DNA of 64,000 nt from assembly GCA_028818695.1 (NCBI GenBank), contig JAPPNK010000011.1, positions 62,001 through 126,000 of the forward strand, read 5' to 3'. Under the pieces are notes generated by a model that saw only the letters and a list, made by a program, of their open reading frames with translations, was not told where the DNA came from and made no database searches. Of the stretch, positions 45,196-53,896 are shown piece by piece. The DNA is from Candidatus Poribacteria bacterium (GTDB lineage Bacteria > Poribacteria > WGA-4E > GCA-2687025). The position numbers and the translations under genes are program-made. The stretch's first letter is position 1, and every line of letters begins with the position of its first letter.

Positions 45196-46791
45196 CTATT
45201 TGTCAAACGCGGCTGACAACAGCTCATGGGTGTACGGGTTCTGCGGATTCTCAAACAGCTCCGCGGCGGGACCCGACTCAACCACCTTGCCCTGCCGCAT
45301 GACGATCACCTCGTCCGCGACGGCGCGAATCACCTTTAGGTCGTGGCTGATGAACAGATAGGCAAGCCCATGATCGCGCTGCAGCCGCAGGAGCAGGTTG
45401 AGCGTCTGCGCCTGAACGCTCGCGTCCAGCGACGAGGTCGGCTCGTCCAGGACGACAAACCGCGGCTTGATCGCCATCGCGCGCGCGACCGAGATGCGCT
45501 GCCGCTGCCCGCCTGAAAACTCATGCGGATACCGCCGGCGCGTCTCAGGATCAAGCCCGACCTCCTCAAGCGTCTCCATGACGATGCGCTCCCGCTCCTC
45601 CGCCGTTTCGCCGATGCGATGCACTTTCAAACCTTCTTCGATGATCTGCGCAACCGACATGCGCGGACTGAGCGAGCCGTATGGATCCTGGAATATGATC
45701 TGCATATGCCGGCGCAGAGGGCGCATATGTTTTGAACGCAGCCCCTGTATCGGTCTGCCGCCAAAATAGACGTTCCCTTCGGATGAGATCAGGCGCAAAA
45801 GCGCGAGACCGAGCGTCGTCTTGCCTGACCCAGACTCGCCCACAACGCCGACGGTGCGCCCCTCTCGCGCGGCGACGTCGATCCCGTCCACCGCTTTCAC
45901 ATAGTCGGTCGAACGGCGCAAAACGCCTCTGCGAATCGGATACCAGACGCGCAGATTCTCAGCGCGAACGACGATCTTCTCGGTCGGCTCCCGCGTTTCT
46001 AACGGCTCCGGCTCCGACTGCAGAAGCCGTTGCGTGTACGCATGCCGCGGGTCCTTGAAGATCCGCTCCGTTTCCCCCTTTTCAACAATCTCTCCCTCTT
46101 TCATGACGCAAACGCGGTCCGCCATTTTTCGCACGATGCCGAGGTCATGGGTGATGAACAGCATCGCCATGCCGAGCTGCGACTGCAGCTCCTTTAAAAG
46201 AGCGAGTATCTGCGCCTGAACGGTGACGTCCAGCGCGGTCGTCGGCTCATCCGCGATGAGAAGGTCCGGCTCATTCGCCAACGCCATGGCGATCATGACC
46301 CTCTGCCGCTGCCCTCCGGACAGCTCATGCGGGAACGCGGTCAGCCGCTTCTCCGCTTCGCCGATGCCGACCATATGGAGCAGCTCAACGCATCTCTTCC
46401 GCGCCTTTTGGCGGGACATGAGTTGATGGACCATCAAAATTTCGCTGACCTGTTTCTCGATGGAATGGAGCGGATTAAGCGACGTCATCGGCTCTTGGAA
46501 AATCATGGAGACGCGGTTCCCGCGCACGCTGCGCAGCTTCGGCAGCGGCGCGCCCATCAGCTCCTCGCCGTTCAGCTGGACGCTGCCGGACGGGTGGCTC
46601 GCCGGCGGGTAGGGCAGCAGCTGGAGAACGCTCAGCGCCGAGGCGGACTTGCCGGAACCCGACTCGCCGACGAGAGCAAGCGTTTCTCCGCGCTCCACCT
46701 GAAACGAGACGCCTTTCACCGCCTCCACCGTCTCATGTTCCACATGGAAATGAACGGCTAGGTTTTCGATCCTCAAAAGCGGTTCGTTCAT
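45196..46791 (-). CDS. yejF: Fused double ATP-binding protein of a Yej-type peptide ABC transporter
   Basis: 531 residues holding two complete ABC ATPase domains. The first has Walker A GESGSGKSA (about residue 38) and signature LSGGQRQRVMIA. The second has GESGSGKTTL and FSGGQRQRISVA. Each ends in an oligopeptide-type extension (PRHAYTQRLL; NPQNPYTHELL). This corresponds to DppD+DppF fused, as in YejF. It powers import of peptides, in E. coli including microcin C. Its ATG overlaps the yejE stop (ATGA). The start is well supported by this coupling. Confidence 0.94.
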   Translation of the reverse strand: MNEPLLRIENLAVHFHVEHETVEAVKGVSFQVERGETLALVGESGSGKSASALSVLQLLPYPPASHPSGSVQLNGEELMGAPLPKLRSVRGNRVSMIFQEPMTSLNPLHSIEKQVSEILMVHQLMSRQKARKRCVELLHMVGIGEAEKRLTAFPHELSGGQRQRVMIAMALANEPDLLIADEPTTALDVTVQAQILALLKELQSQLGMAMLFITHDLGIVRKMADRVCVMKEGEIVEKGETERIFKDPRHAYTQRLLQSEPEPLETREPTEKIVVRAENLRVWYPIRRGVLRRSTDYVKAVDGIDVAAREGRTVGVVGESGSGKTTLGLALLRLISSEGNVYFGGRPIQGLRSKHMRPLRRHMQIIFQDPYGSLSPRMSVAQIIEEGLKVHRIGETAEERERIVMETLEEVGLDPETRRRYPHEFSGGQRQRISVARAMAIKPRFVVLDEPTSSLDASVQAQTLNLLLRLQRDHGLAYLFISHDLKVIRAVADEVIVMRQGKVVESGPAAELFENPQNPYTHELLSAAFDK

Positions 46792-47897
46792 GAATCGTCC
46801 GCCTTATGAGCGTCTGGGGCGTCGTTTTCTTTTGGCGGAGGAGGCGCGGCGGAAGCCTTGCGCGGATCGAGAGCGTCGCGCGCCGCCTCGCCGACAAAGA
46901 TGAGCAGCGTCAACGTCACAGCGAGCGCGGCAAAGCTGGTAAGTCCGAGCCATGGCGCTTGCAGGTTGCTTCGCCCTTGATTCACCATCTCGCCGAGAGA
47001 GGGGGAGCCGGGCGGCAGCCCAAAGCCGAGAAAATCCAGAGAGGTCAACAGCGTGATGGCGCCGCTCACATGGAACGGCAGGAAGGTGATCGTCGCGACA
47101 AGCGCGTTCGGAAGGGTGTGCTTGAACATGATGGCGATGTTTCCGACGCCGAGGGCGCGCGCGGCAAGTATGTAATCGAAGTTGCGGGCGCGCAGCGTCT
47201 CCGCGCGCACAACGCCGACATAACCCATCCATGTGAACAGCAGCAGAATTCCCAACAACCACCAAAAATTCGGCTGAACGACGCTGGCAAGAATGATGAG
47301 CAGATAGAGCGTCGGCATGGAGGACCAGATCTCCATAACCCGCTGAAAGCCGAGGTCGAACCATCCGCCGAAATACCCTTGCGCAAGGCCGGCGCTCACT
47401 CCGATCGTCATCGACGCCGCGGAGAGCGCCAGCCCAAACAGCACAGAGATGCGAAAGCCGTAGATGAGCCGGGCGGCGACGTCGCGGCTCTGATCGTCCG
47501 TTCCGAGCCAGTTCTCCTTTGAAGGCTTGGCGGGAGCCGGACGCCCATGCGCAATCGTGTTATACGAATACGGTATCGGCGGCCAGACCATCCACCCCTT
47601 CGCCTCAATCAGCTCCTGCACATACGGGTCTCGATAGTCCGCTTCGGTCGGGAAATCGCCGCCAAAACGCGTCTCGTTGTAGGTTTTAAAAATGGGAAAA
47701 AGCAGCTCCTCCTCAAACGACATGATCAGCGGTTTGTCGTTCGCGATGAATTCGGCGAACAGGCTGACAAAGAACAGGACGCTGAAGATCCATGAGGAGG
47801 CATACCCGCGCCGGTTCGCTTTGAAGTTGGCGAGACGGCGCCTCCCCTGCGGCCCGAGTTTGAAGCGCCGCAGCCGCGTCCGTTCCATCAGCCCCAT
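46788..47897 (-). CDS. yejE: Yej-type peptide ABC transporter permease
   Basis: 369 residues from the ATG at 47897, 1 nt after the yejB stop and preceded by GGGAAG. The first membrane segment is at about residues 35-50. A periplasmic part with NWLGTDDQSRDVAARLIYGFR is the DppC/OppC signature, and FKANRRGYASSWIF and GWMVWPPIPYSYNTI are typical of YejE. Five further membrane segments follow, with the ATPase-contact loop ARALGVGNIAIMFKHTLPN. It works with YejB and YejF; no substrate-binding protein gene is adjacent. Confidence 0.94.
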   Translation of the reverse strand: MGLMERTRLRRFKLGPQGRRRLANFKANRRGYASSWIFSVLFFVSLFAEFIANDKPLIMSFEEELLFPIFKTYNETRFGGDFPTEADYRDPYVQELIEAKGWMVWPPIPYSYNTIAHGRPAPAKPSKENWLGTDDQSRDVAARLIYGFRISVLFGLALSAASMTIGVSAGLAQGYFGGWFDLGFQRVMEIWSSMPTLYLLIILASVVQPNFWWLLGILLLFTWMGYVGVVRAETLRARNFDYILAARALGVGNIAIMFKHTLPNALVATITFLPFHVSGAITLLTSLDFLGFGLPPGSPSLGEMVNQGRSNLQAPWLGLTSFAALAVTLTLLIFVGEAARDALDPRKASAAPPPPKENDAPDAHKADDS

Positions 47898-47898
47898 G

Positions 47899-49008
47899 TC
47901 AAACTTCCCGCGTTTCAAAGTCGATGCGCGGATCAACGAAGGCGTAGGTCAGGTCGCTCACGAGCGTCGTCAGCAAGCCCAGCAGGGAGAAAAAGTAGAG
48001 CGTCGCAAAGATGATCGGATAGTCGCGGTCAATGGCAGCCTCGTATCCGAGCAGGCCGAGTCCGTTCAGCGAAAAGATCACCTCGATGAGCAGCGAACTG
48101 GTGAAGAAGACGCTAATGAAGGCGCCGGGGAAGCCGGCAATCACAATCAGCATCGCGTTTCTAAAAATATGCCCGTAGAGTACGCGCCTTTCGGTCAGCC
48201 CCTTTGCGCGGGCGGTGACGACGTATTGGAGCCGTATCTGGTCAATGAAGGAATTTTTGGTGAGAAGCGTCAGCGTGGCGAACCCGCCAATCACCATCGC
48301 TGAAACAGGCAGGGCGAGATGCCACAGATAGTCCGCGATTTTCATCAAAAATCCCATCTCGTCCCAGTTGCCCGACACAAGACCTTGAAGCGGAAACAAC
48401 GAAAAGTACCGCCCCCCGGCAAAGAAAACAATCAGCAGCAGCGCAAAAAGAAAGCCCGGGACGGCGTATCCAACCGTAACGAAGCCGCTGGTGACAAGGT
48501 CGAACCGAGAGCCGTCCCGCGCCGCTTTGACGATGCCGAGAGGTATCGAGACGAGATAAATGATGAGCGTCGTCCAAAGCCCCAACGAGATGGAAACGGG
48601 CAGCCTTTCGATGACAAGGTCGACCACCTTTCGCCCGACGAAAAAACTATCCCCAAAGTCGAACATAAAATAGTTCTTCACCATCAGAAAAAATCGGACA
48701 TGGACAGGCTTGTCCATCCCGTACATCCGCTCAATCTCTTTGATGAGATCGGGGTCAAGTCCGCGCGCGCCTCTATACTTTGAGGCGGGGTCTCCGCCGG
48801 TTGCTTGAGTCTGCCGCTGTTGTTGAGAAGTGTCAGCCCCAGCGCTCGTGAAACGGCTTGTGGCGCCCACCTCATTGCCGGCAATCTCCGCGACAATCCG
48901 CTCAACAGGCCCGCCCGGCGCCGCCTGCACCACCAGAAAATTGATGAGTATGATGCCAAACAAGGTTGGCACAATCAGGAGAAGTCGGCGGACAATGTAG
49001 GCGCCCAT
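47899..49008 (-). CDS. yejB: Yej-type peptide ABC transporter permease
   Basis: 369 residues. The first membrane helix ([19 protein letters not shown]) is followed by [15 protein letters not shown], the YejB/DppB start. A periplasmic stretch of about 60 residues rich in Gln, Ser and Gly follows, then [19 protein letters not shown]. Five more membrane segments carry the ATPase-contact loop [19 protein letters not shown]. It lies 55 nt after the J-domain gene, on the same strand, and may belong to the long operon that starts with tpx. In E. coli yejA precedes yejB; here it does not. Confidence 0.94.
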   Translation of the reverse strand: MGAYIVRRLLLIVPTLFGIILINFLVVQAAPGGPVERIVAEIAGNEVGATSRFTSAGADTSQQQRQTQATGGDPASKYRGARGLDPDLIKEIERMYGMDKPVHVRFFLMVKNYFMFDFGDSFFVGRKVVDLVIERLPVSISLGLWTTLIIYLVSIPLGIVKAARDGSRFDLVTSGFVTVGYAVPGFLFALLLIVFFAGGRYFSLFPLQGLVSGNWDEMGFLMKIADYLWHLALPVSAMVIGGFATLTLLTKNSFIDQIRLQYVVTARAKGLTERRVLYGHIFRNAMLIVIAGFPGAFISVFFTSSLLIEVIFSLNGLGLLGYEAAIDRDYPIIFATLYFFSLLGLLTTLVSDLTYAFVDPRIDFETREV

Positions 49009-49063
49009 CCGCTTTACGCCTCTCTTAATAAAAGCAGGAAGACGATGCGCCGACCCTTCCCGT

Positions 49064-49894
49064 TCATAACCTGAAAAACCGGCCGGCGAGCTCTTTCAGC
49101 TGCGCGGAGACGCTGGCGAGACGGTTCTTGGCGGCGGCGATCTTCGCTTCCAGCTCGCGCCGCAGATCTGCCAGCATGTCTTCGCCGCGCTCCTTCGCTT
49201 CCTCGACCGACTCTTTTAAGCGGTAAGCGTCGCGCGTTTTGAACCGATCGATTTCACGCTGAAGCTGACGCGCGGCGCGGTCCAATTTGAGATACTCTCT
49301 ATATAGCCGCCGCTCCTGCTGATTCGGCGCTTCCTCTTCAGGCGCGCTGTCCGTTTCTTCAAGCGTCGCCGCCAGCTGCTCCAAACGCGACAGGTCGCCC
49401 GATTCATACGCTGTGTTGATGAGAGCCATCACCCGCTTCATCTCTTCTTTCGACTCGCCGCTGTCCGCCTTGTCCGGATGGTAACGCTTCGCCAGCTTCA
49501 GATAAAACGCGCGCAGCCTGCCGGACGGCTTCGGCGCGGACGGCTTCTCAGGCGCGGGCTTCGACTCGCCGCTATCCTCCACCTTCCGACGCTCCACCCG
49601 AAACGCGCGCTTGACCCGCTTCTCAAGCGAACGTTCATCATGAACGTCGCCCCGCTCAATCAGGCGCGCCTTGTAAAGCAGCTCCTTGATCTCCAGCTGA
49701 ACCCGATCCAGCTCCCCGTAGAGCCGCCCAACCTTCGCGCTGTACTCATGCTCAAACGCGGACAGCTCCTCCTCAAGACGCTGCCGCTCTAGGCTCAACC
49801 GCAGCGTCTCCTGCCGCCGGGCGGCGATCTTCTCGCGGTAGTCGGCGATGCGGCGCTGCTGGTCGGAGATGCGCCGGGCAATCTGCGCGCTCAT
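49064..49894 (-). CDS. Coiled-coil protein with an internal J domain
   Basis: 276 residues. Coiled coils occupy about residues 8-95 and 195-270, rich in Arg, Glu and Leu. Between them lies a J domain: [18 protein letters not shown] with the conserved His-Pro-Asp, then [20 protein letters not shown]. The HPD loop stimulates the ATPase of a DnaK partner. No Gly/Phe region or zinc domain is present, so it is not a general DnaJ. It overlaps the slipin gene by 4 nt, so the two may work at the membrane together. Its client is unknown. Confidence 0.85.
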   Translation of the reverse strand: MSAQIARRISDQQRRIADYREKIAARRQETLRLSLERQRLEEELSAFEHEYSAKVGRLYGELDRVQLEIKELLYKARLIERGDVHDERSLEKRVKRAFRVERRKVEDSGESKPAPEKPSAPKPSGRLRAFYLKLAKRYHPDKADSGESKEEMKRVMALINTAYESGDLSRLEQLAATLEETDSAPEEEAPNQQERRLYREYLKLDRAARQLQREIDRFKTRDAYRLKESVEEAKERGEDMLADLRRELEAKIAAAKNRLASVSAQLKELAGRFFRL

Positions 49895-50628
49895 CGCTTC
49901 ATCAACAGGCGCGCCAGCTCCGTCGGCAGCGGCACGACCGTCGTTTCGTTGTTTTCAGACGCCACCTCCGAAAGGCTCTGCAAAAAACGCAGATGCAGCG
50001 CAAACGGCTCCTGCGAGAGTATCTGCGCCGACTGCGATAAACGCTCCGCCGCCGACAGCTCCCCCTCCGCATGAATCACCTTCGCCCGCCGTTCCCGTTC
50101 CGCCTCGGCGCGCCGGGCGAGAACGCGCTTCATATCCTCCGGCAGAATAACATCCTTCATCTCAACCGACAAAATCTGAATGCCCCAGCCGCTTGCCTGC
50201 TCCGATATGATCGCCTGTATATCGTCTGCAAGACGCTCCTGCTCCGTCAAAACGGCGTCCAAATCCGCCGCCCCAAGAGCGCTCCGCAGAGCCGTCTGCG
50301 AAGCCTGCGATGTGGCGAACGGCGCGTCCTCCACCGCCAACACCGACAGCTCAGGATCGATGACGCGGCGGTACAGAACCGCGTTGACCGTGATCGAGAC
50401 GCTGTCGCGCGTGATGACATCCTGCGGCGGTATGTCCTCGGTCTGAATGCGCAAATCAGCCTTCACCGCCCGATCAATGAACGGGATCAGCAGGACGAGA
50501 CCCGGCCCCTTCACCTTCACAAACTTTCCGAGGCGGAAGATGACGGCGCGCTCATACTCCTGAAACACCCGAAATGTGTTGTAAAGCAGCGCCGCCAAGC
50601 CCGCGGCCGTCAGCAACCATTGCCACAT
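49891..50628 (-). CDS. Slipin (SPFH/stomatin-family) membrane protein
   Basis: 245 residues. A short N-terminal membrane helix (WLLTAAGLAALLYNTF) precedes the SPFH domain: YERAVIFRLGKFVKVKGPG, LRIQTEDIPPQDVITRDSV and VNAVLYRRVIDP. A helical stretch with LARRAEAERERRAKVIHAEGE completes the stomatin pattern. Such proteins make oligomers that organise membrane microdomains. Slipins often sit beside an NfeD protease-like gene; here the neighbour is the J-domain protein instead. The two are coupled by an ATGA overlap. Confidence 0.92.
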   Translation of the reverse strand: MWQWLLTAAGLAALLYNTFRVFQEYERAVIFRLGKFVKVKGPGLVLLIPFIDRAVKADLRIQTEDIPPQDVITRDSVSITVNAVLYRRVIDPELSVLAVEDAPFATSQASQTALRSALGAADLDAVLTEQERLADDIQAIISEQASGWGIQILSVEMKDVILPEDMKRVLARRAEAERERRAKVIHAEGELSAAERLSQSAQILSQEPFALHLRFLQSLSEVASENNETTVVPLPTELARLLMKR

Positions 50629-50640
50629 CAGAGACGCCCC

Positions 50641-51333
50641 TTATGGTGAGAGAAGCCGCTCCATCGCCTCCAAGGTCAACCCCTCCAGCGAATCGACGAC
50701 CGCGTCCGCTTCCTTCAACCGCTCAGGCGGATAGGTATTGGCGACGCCGAGAGCGCGCATGCCGGCAGATTTGCCCGCGCGAATGCCGACGTCCGTGTCT
50801 TCAATGACGGCGCAGTCCCTTGGGTCAATGTCCATGCCGCGCTTCTCGTTGATGAGCGCGCATGCCTGCAGGTAGGTCTCAGGGTCCGGCTTGCTGTTGA
50901 GAACCATATCCGCGCCAACCGCGCCGACAAACAGATGCGCGATCCCATGCGCGTTCAAAATCGCCATGATCTCGCCGTAAAGCGCCCCCGAACCGATGGC
51001 GACCGGCAGACGTTCCGACAGACGCTCAACGCACTCGCGGACGCCGGGGAAAAGAGGCGCGCCTTTCTCCGCCAGCTCCTCATACCGCTCCGCCTTCTTG
51101 CGCATCAGCTCTCCGTATAAGCCGCCTCTCGGCTGTGGACGCCCGGCGCGCTCAAAGGCGGCGCGAATCGTGTCCCGATCCGACAGCGCGATGTAGATAT
51201 TGTTGTAATCTTCTTCAGTCACGCGAATGCCGATCTCGTCAAACACATCGACGAACGCCTGAAAATGCAGCGTCTCCGTGTCGGCGATGACGCCGTCAAA
51301 ATCGAACAGAACGGCGCGGATCGAACCGACCAT
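50641..51333 (-). CDS. HAD-family hydrolase, beta-phosphoglucomutase-like
   Basis: 230 residues from the ATG at 51333; a TTG just before it is also in frame. The nucleophile Asp11 and the acid/base Asp13 are in LFDFDGVIADTE. Motif II is the Ser in AIGSGALYGE, motif III is the Lys in NSKPDPETYLQA, and motif IV is VIEDTDVGIRAGKSAG. This set and the helical cap fit the phosphoglucomutase/phosphatase subgroup acting on sugar phosphates. It lies 3 nt after the tpx stop and 12 nt before the slipin gene, so it is cotranscribed with them. Confidence 0.92.
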   Translation of the reverse strand: MVGSIRAVLFDFDGVIADTETLHFQAFVDVFDEIGIRVTEEDYNNIYIALSDRDTIRAAFERAGRPQPRGGLYGELMRKKAERYEELAEKGAPLFPGVRECVERLSERLPVAIGSGALYGEIMAILNAHGIAHLFVGAVGADMVLNSKPDPETYLQACALINEKRGMDIDPRDCAVIEDTDVGIRAGKSAGMRALGVANTYPPERLKEADAVVDSLEGLTLEAMERLLSP

Positions 51334-51336
51334 CAA

Positions 51337-51849
51337 TTAGGCGCCGCGAACAGCCGCGACGGCCGCGTCGTAGTCCGGCTCGTCGACCGTCTCCGGCACA
51401 ATCTGCTTATAAACGACCGTTCCGTCCTTAACGACCCAGACGCTGCGCGCTAGAATGCCCAGCTCATTGATCCGAACGCCGTAGGACAAGCCGAACGAGT
51501 GGTCGCGGTAGTCGGACAGGCAGGTCAAGTTTTCCGCCTCCGCCTCTTCCGCCCAGCGCCCCTGCGCAGGCGGCAGGTCCATGCTGACGGTCAGGACAAC
51601 AGCGGCGTCTCCCAGCTCCCCGGCAATCTCATTAAAACGGCGGCTCTGCGCGTTGCAGACGCCCGTATCCAACGACGGAACGACGCTCAAAACGACCGTC
51701 TGATCGGCGTAGTCGCTCAGTTCGGCAAATTCGGCGAGTCCGTTGGCGATCTTGAAGTTGGGCGCTTTATCGCCGACCTTCACTTCGTTGCCGACCAGCG
51801 TCAGCGGGCCGCCTTGAAAAGTGACGAGGCCGGTATGTTTTGTGGGCAT
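51337..51849 (-). CDS. tpx: Thiol peroxidase (Tpx, peroxiredoxin)
   Basis: 170 residues, the usual Tpx length. It reduces hydroperoxides in the cytoplasm or periplasm using thioredoxin. The peroxidatic Cys65 is in VVPSLDTGVC (normally DTPVC). FQGGPLTLVGNEVKVGDKAP is the family start. The resolving Cys is expected in R-F/W-C-G, but here the stretch reads GRWAEEAE, with Ala100 at that place; the only other Cys is Cys110 (ENLTCLSDYR). The enzyme may be a 1-Cys type or use Cys110. It starts the tpx to yejF gene run. Confidence 0.93.
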   Translation of the reverse strand: MPTKHTGLVTFQGGPLTLVGNEVKVGDKAPNFKIANGLAEFAELSDYADQTVVLSVVPSLDTGVCNAQSRRFNEIAGELGDAAVVLTVSMDLPPAQGRWAEEAEAENLTCLSDYRDHSFGLSYGVRINELGILARSVWVVKDGTVVYKQIVPETVDEPDYDAAVAAVRGA

Positions 51850-51938
51850 TGCGTGGCTCCTTGTCTAACCTGTGCGAGACGATTCAGAACGCCTTAACGA
51901 TACCCGCCTTTCCCCGCCGATTCAACCTTGAGCCGCCC

Positions 51939-52310
51939 TCAAAAGAACAACGCCTGCAGACGCTCCGCAATCGCCTCAATATCGTCCAGCGTCCCGTCCG
52001 CAATCTCCAAACCAAGCGCGATGATCTCGTCGTCAATCCCGACGGAGCGCTCCAAACCGTTCACCTCTAGAAAACGGAGGGCGCATGAGAGGCCCGCCCG
52101 CTTGTTCCCGTCCAAAAACACATGCCCTGTGATGATATGATGCGCGTACACCGCCGCCTTTTGAAACAACGTCGGATATAGCTCTACGACGCCGAATTTG
52201 GCCTCCACCGCTTCAAGCATATAAAGAAGCCGACTCTCGTTCAAAAATTCGCAGCGGCCGACATGTTTTTGAACGATGTCCAAAATCTCTTCAATCGTTA
52301 GGTATCTCAA
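51939..52310 (-). CDS. doc: Doc-type toxin (Fic/Doc fold)
   Basis: 123 residues from a TTG at 52310, with GGGATGAG upstream. The Fic/Doc motif is HVFLDGNKRAG at residues 63-73. Phage P1 Doc phosphorylates elongation factor Tu. The full length and intact motif (His63, Asp67, Asn69, Lys70, Arg71) suggest an active enzyme. It begins 4 nt after the stop of a TPR gene. A Phd-like antitoxin, usually a small gene directly upstream, is absent. The TPR protein, or a gene elsewhere, would have to control it. Confidence 0.88.
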   Translation of the reverse strand: MRYLTIEEILDIVQKHVGRCEFLNESRLLYMLEAVEAKFGVVELYPTLFQKAAVYAHHIITGHVFLDGNKRAGLSCALRFLEVNGLERSVGIDDEIIALGLEIADGTLDDIEAIAERLQALFF

Positions 52311-52313
52311 CGC

Positions 52314-52700
52314 TCATCCCAGAACTTCCCAGGCGCGTTTGTAATCCTCCATGATGCGGTCAATGGCAAGCGCGTCTTCAGAACCGTACTGAACAGCCAA
52401 CGCCCTGTCAGCGGCCGCCTTCTTCCACTCTTTGAGCCGAAGCCATGCTCCCGCCCGCCAGTAGTAAGCGCCCGCATGCTCAGGCTCCAGCTCAATCGCG
52501 CGGCTGTAATCCTGGACGGCGCGCTCCAGATCGTTCAGCGCCGCATAACACATCCCGCGCCGAACATAAGCGTCCGCATACTCAGGCGCGTGGCGCAGCG
52601 CCTCCGTGAAAGCGTCAATTGCCTCCGCATGCTCGCGATTCTGCGCATGAAGCAGAGCGCGCTTGTAAAGGGCGTCGAACGGGCTGGCGAATTCGGACAT
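52314..52700 (-). CDS. Small TPR protein upstream of doc
   Basis: 128 residues from the ATG at 52700, which follows GAGGAGAGCCGCG; the frame reaches back to 52760 but without support. About three TPR units are visible, for example ALLHAQNREHAEAIDAFTEAL and AYYWRAGAWLRLKEWKKAAADR. No signal peptide. It is four bases from doc, and the two are on one transcript. It occupies the place where an antitoxin gene would normally lie, but TPR proteins are not known Doc antitoxins. Confidence 0.82.
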   Translation of the reverse strand: MSEFASPFDALYKRALLHAQNREHAEAIDAFTEALRHAPEYADAYVRRGMCYAALNDLERAVQDYSRAIELEPEHAGAYYWRAGAWLRLKEWKKAAADRALAVQYGSEDALAIDRIMEDYKRAWEVLG

Positions 52701-52831
52701 CGCGGCTCTCCTCTCGATTTCACACATGATACCATGCCACGCCTCGACAAGTTGGGACATTCAGCGCCCGCGTTTCGGATACAATAGAAGCGGTTCCCGA
52801 TAAGACGAATGCGAATAATGAGGATGATTCC

Positions 52832-53245
52832 ATGTTGATGACGCTAATCTTGCTACATTTGCTGACAGCGGCGGGCTGGTTCGGCGCGTATTTATCGGCG
52901 CGGGCGGTGTGCTGCGGAAGCTTGACGCTTGAACGGGCGCGCGCCGCCCGCTTTTTGACGCTGCGCATTGAAATGCCGCTTGCTGTGTTGACTCCCTGCT
53001 TCGGGCTGATCCTAAGCGGCTTGCGCACAGAAGTGTGGACGCAGGGATGGTTCCATGCCAAACTGACCGCGTTCCTGCTGCTCTACGTTCTGCTGATTCT
53101 GGACGCGCGCCGCTCGCGCCGATGGATCGAAGCGCTGGAAGCGGGGGAGGCGCCCAGCCGCGGCGGTTTTGCGGTCGCATGGGCTTTGGGGTCGCTCGCG
53201 TTCATCGCCGTTTTTGTTTGCGCTAAAGTGAAATTCGGGATTTAA
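52832..53245 (+). CDS. Small four-helix membrane protein, HemJ/CopD-like
   Basis: 137 residues with about four membrane segments (near residues 2-23, 48-65, 75-92 and 112-130). The first helix LLHLLTAAGWFGAYL and the third region WFHAKLTAFLLLYVLL recall HemJ and CopD-type proteins, where such His residues bind haem or metal. The length is slightly short for HemJ. No neighbour belongs to haem synthesis. The assignment is therefore tentative; a conserved membrane protein of unknown role is the safe reading. Confidence 0.6.
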   Translation: MLMTLILLHLLTAAGWFGAYLSARAVCCGSLTLERARAARFLTLRIEMPLAVLTPCFGLILSGLRTEVWTQGWFHAKLTAFLLLYVLLILDARRSRRWIEALEAGEAPSRGGFAVAWALGSLAFIAVFVCAKVKFGI

Positions 53246-53312
53246 CGAAAATAGACCGATCCTTTTCCGCTCTGCGGCGTTTCATAAGATACAGGCAGGA
53301 CGAGAGCCGTAT

Positions 53313-53879
53313 ATGGGATGGGATCGGTTTCGCGCAAGCGACGAAGAACTGATGGAACGGACGCGCGACCATGACGACCATCAAGCGTTCGCGCTGTTGA
53401 TGAAGCGGTGGGAGGCGCCGGTGGAGCGGCTGTGCTACAGAATGCTCGGCGACGCGCACTTGGCGGAGGATATGCGCCAGGAGACGTTCGCGCGGCTGTT
53501 CGCATCCCGCAGCCGATACACGCGCCGCGCCAAGTTTTCAACCTACATCTGGCGCATAGCGATCAACCGCTGCCTGGACGAACTGCGGCGCAAGCGGCGC
53601 GAAACGGAGGCGATGGAGCGCATGGACCCGCCGACCTTCGCCGCCCCTAGCGCCGAGGCGGAGCTGATTCAGCGGGAAGAGGCGGAAGCGGTGCGCCGGG
53701 CGGTGATGTCGCTGGACGAGAAATACCGCGCCGTCGTCGCGCTTCGGCATTACGAGGGGCTGAAGTTTCGAGAAACGGCGGAGATTTTAGACATACCGGT
53801 CGGAACGGCAAAATCGCGCATGGCAGAGGCGTTGAACCAACTGGCGCGGCGGTTGAAGCCGCTGTTGCGCAGGCGTTAG
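53313..53879 (+). CDS. ECF-family RNA polymerase sigma factor
   Basis: 188 residues. Region 2 is seen in DHQAFALLMKRWEAPVERL, DAHLAEDMRQETFARLF and FSTYIWRIAINRCLDELRR. Region 4 is a helix-turn-helix: LRHYEGLKFRETAEILDIPVGTAKSRM. Regions 1 and 3 are lacking, as in all ECF factors. The next gene, 17 nt on, is its probable membrane anti-sigma factor, and three genes for exported proteins follow. The operon is probably self-activated on release of the factor. The inducing signal is unknown. Confidence 0.93.
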   Translation: MGWDRFRASDEELMERTRDHDDHQAFALLMKRWEAPVERLCYRMLGDAHLAEDMRQETFARLFASRSRYTRRAKFSTYIWRIAINRCLDELRRKRRETEAMERMDPPTFAAPSAEAELIQREEAEAVRRAVMSLDEKYRAVVALRHYEGLKFRETAEILDIPVGTAKSRMAEALNQLARRLKPLLRRR

Positions 53880-53896
53880 AAGGAAAGGGAGCGTTC

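Noticed and set aside
52701-52790. GTTGGGACATT near 52751 as a third copy of the repeat end
   Set aside because: Only about 11 bases match, and no second inverted end or body is present; it could be chance or a remnant.
53246-53312. ECF-type autoregulated promoter before the sigma gene
   Set aside because: I could not see a convincing -35 AAC-type box and -10 pair; autoregulation stays an assumption.
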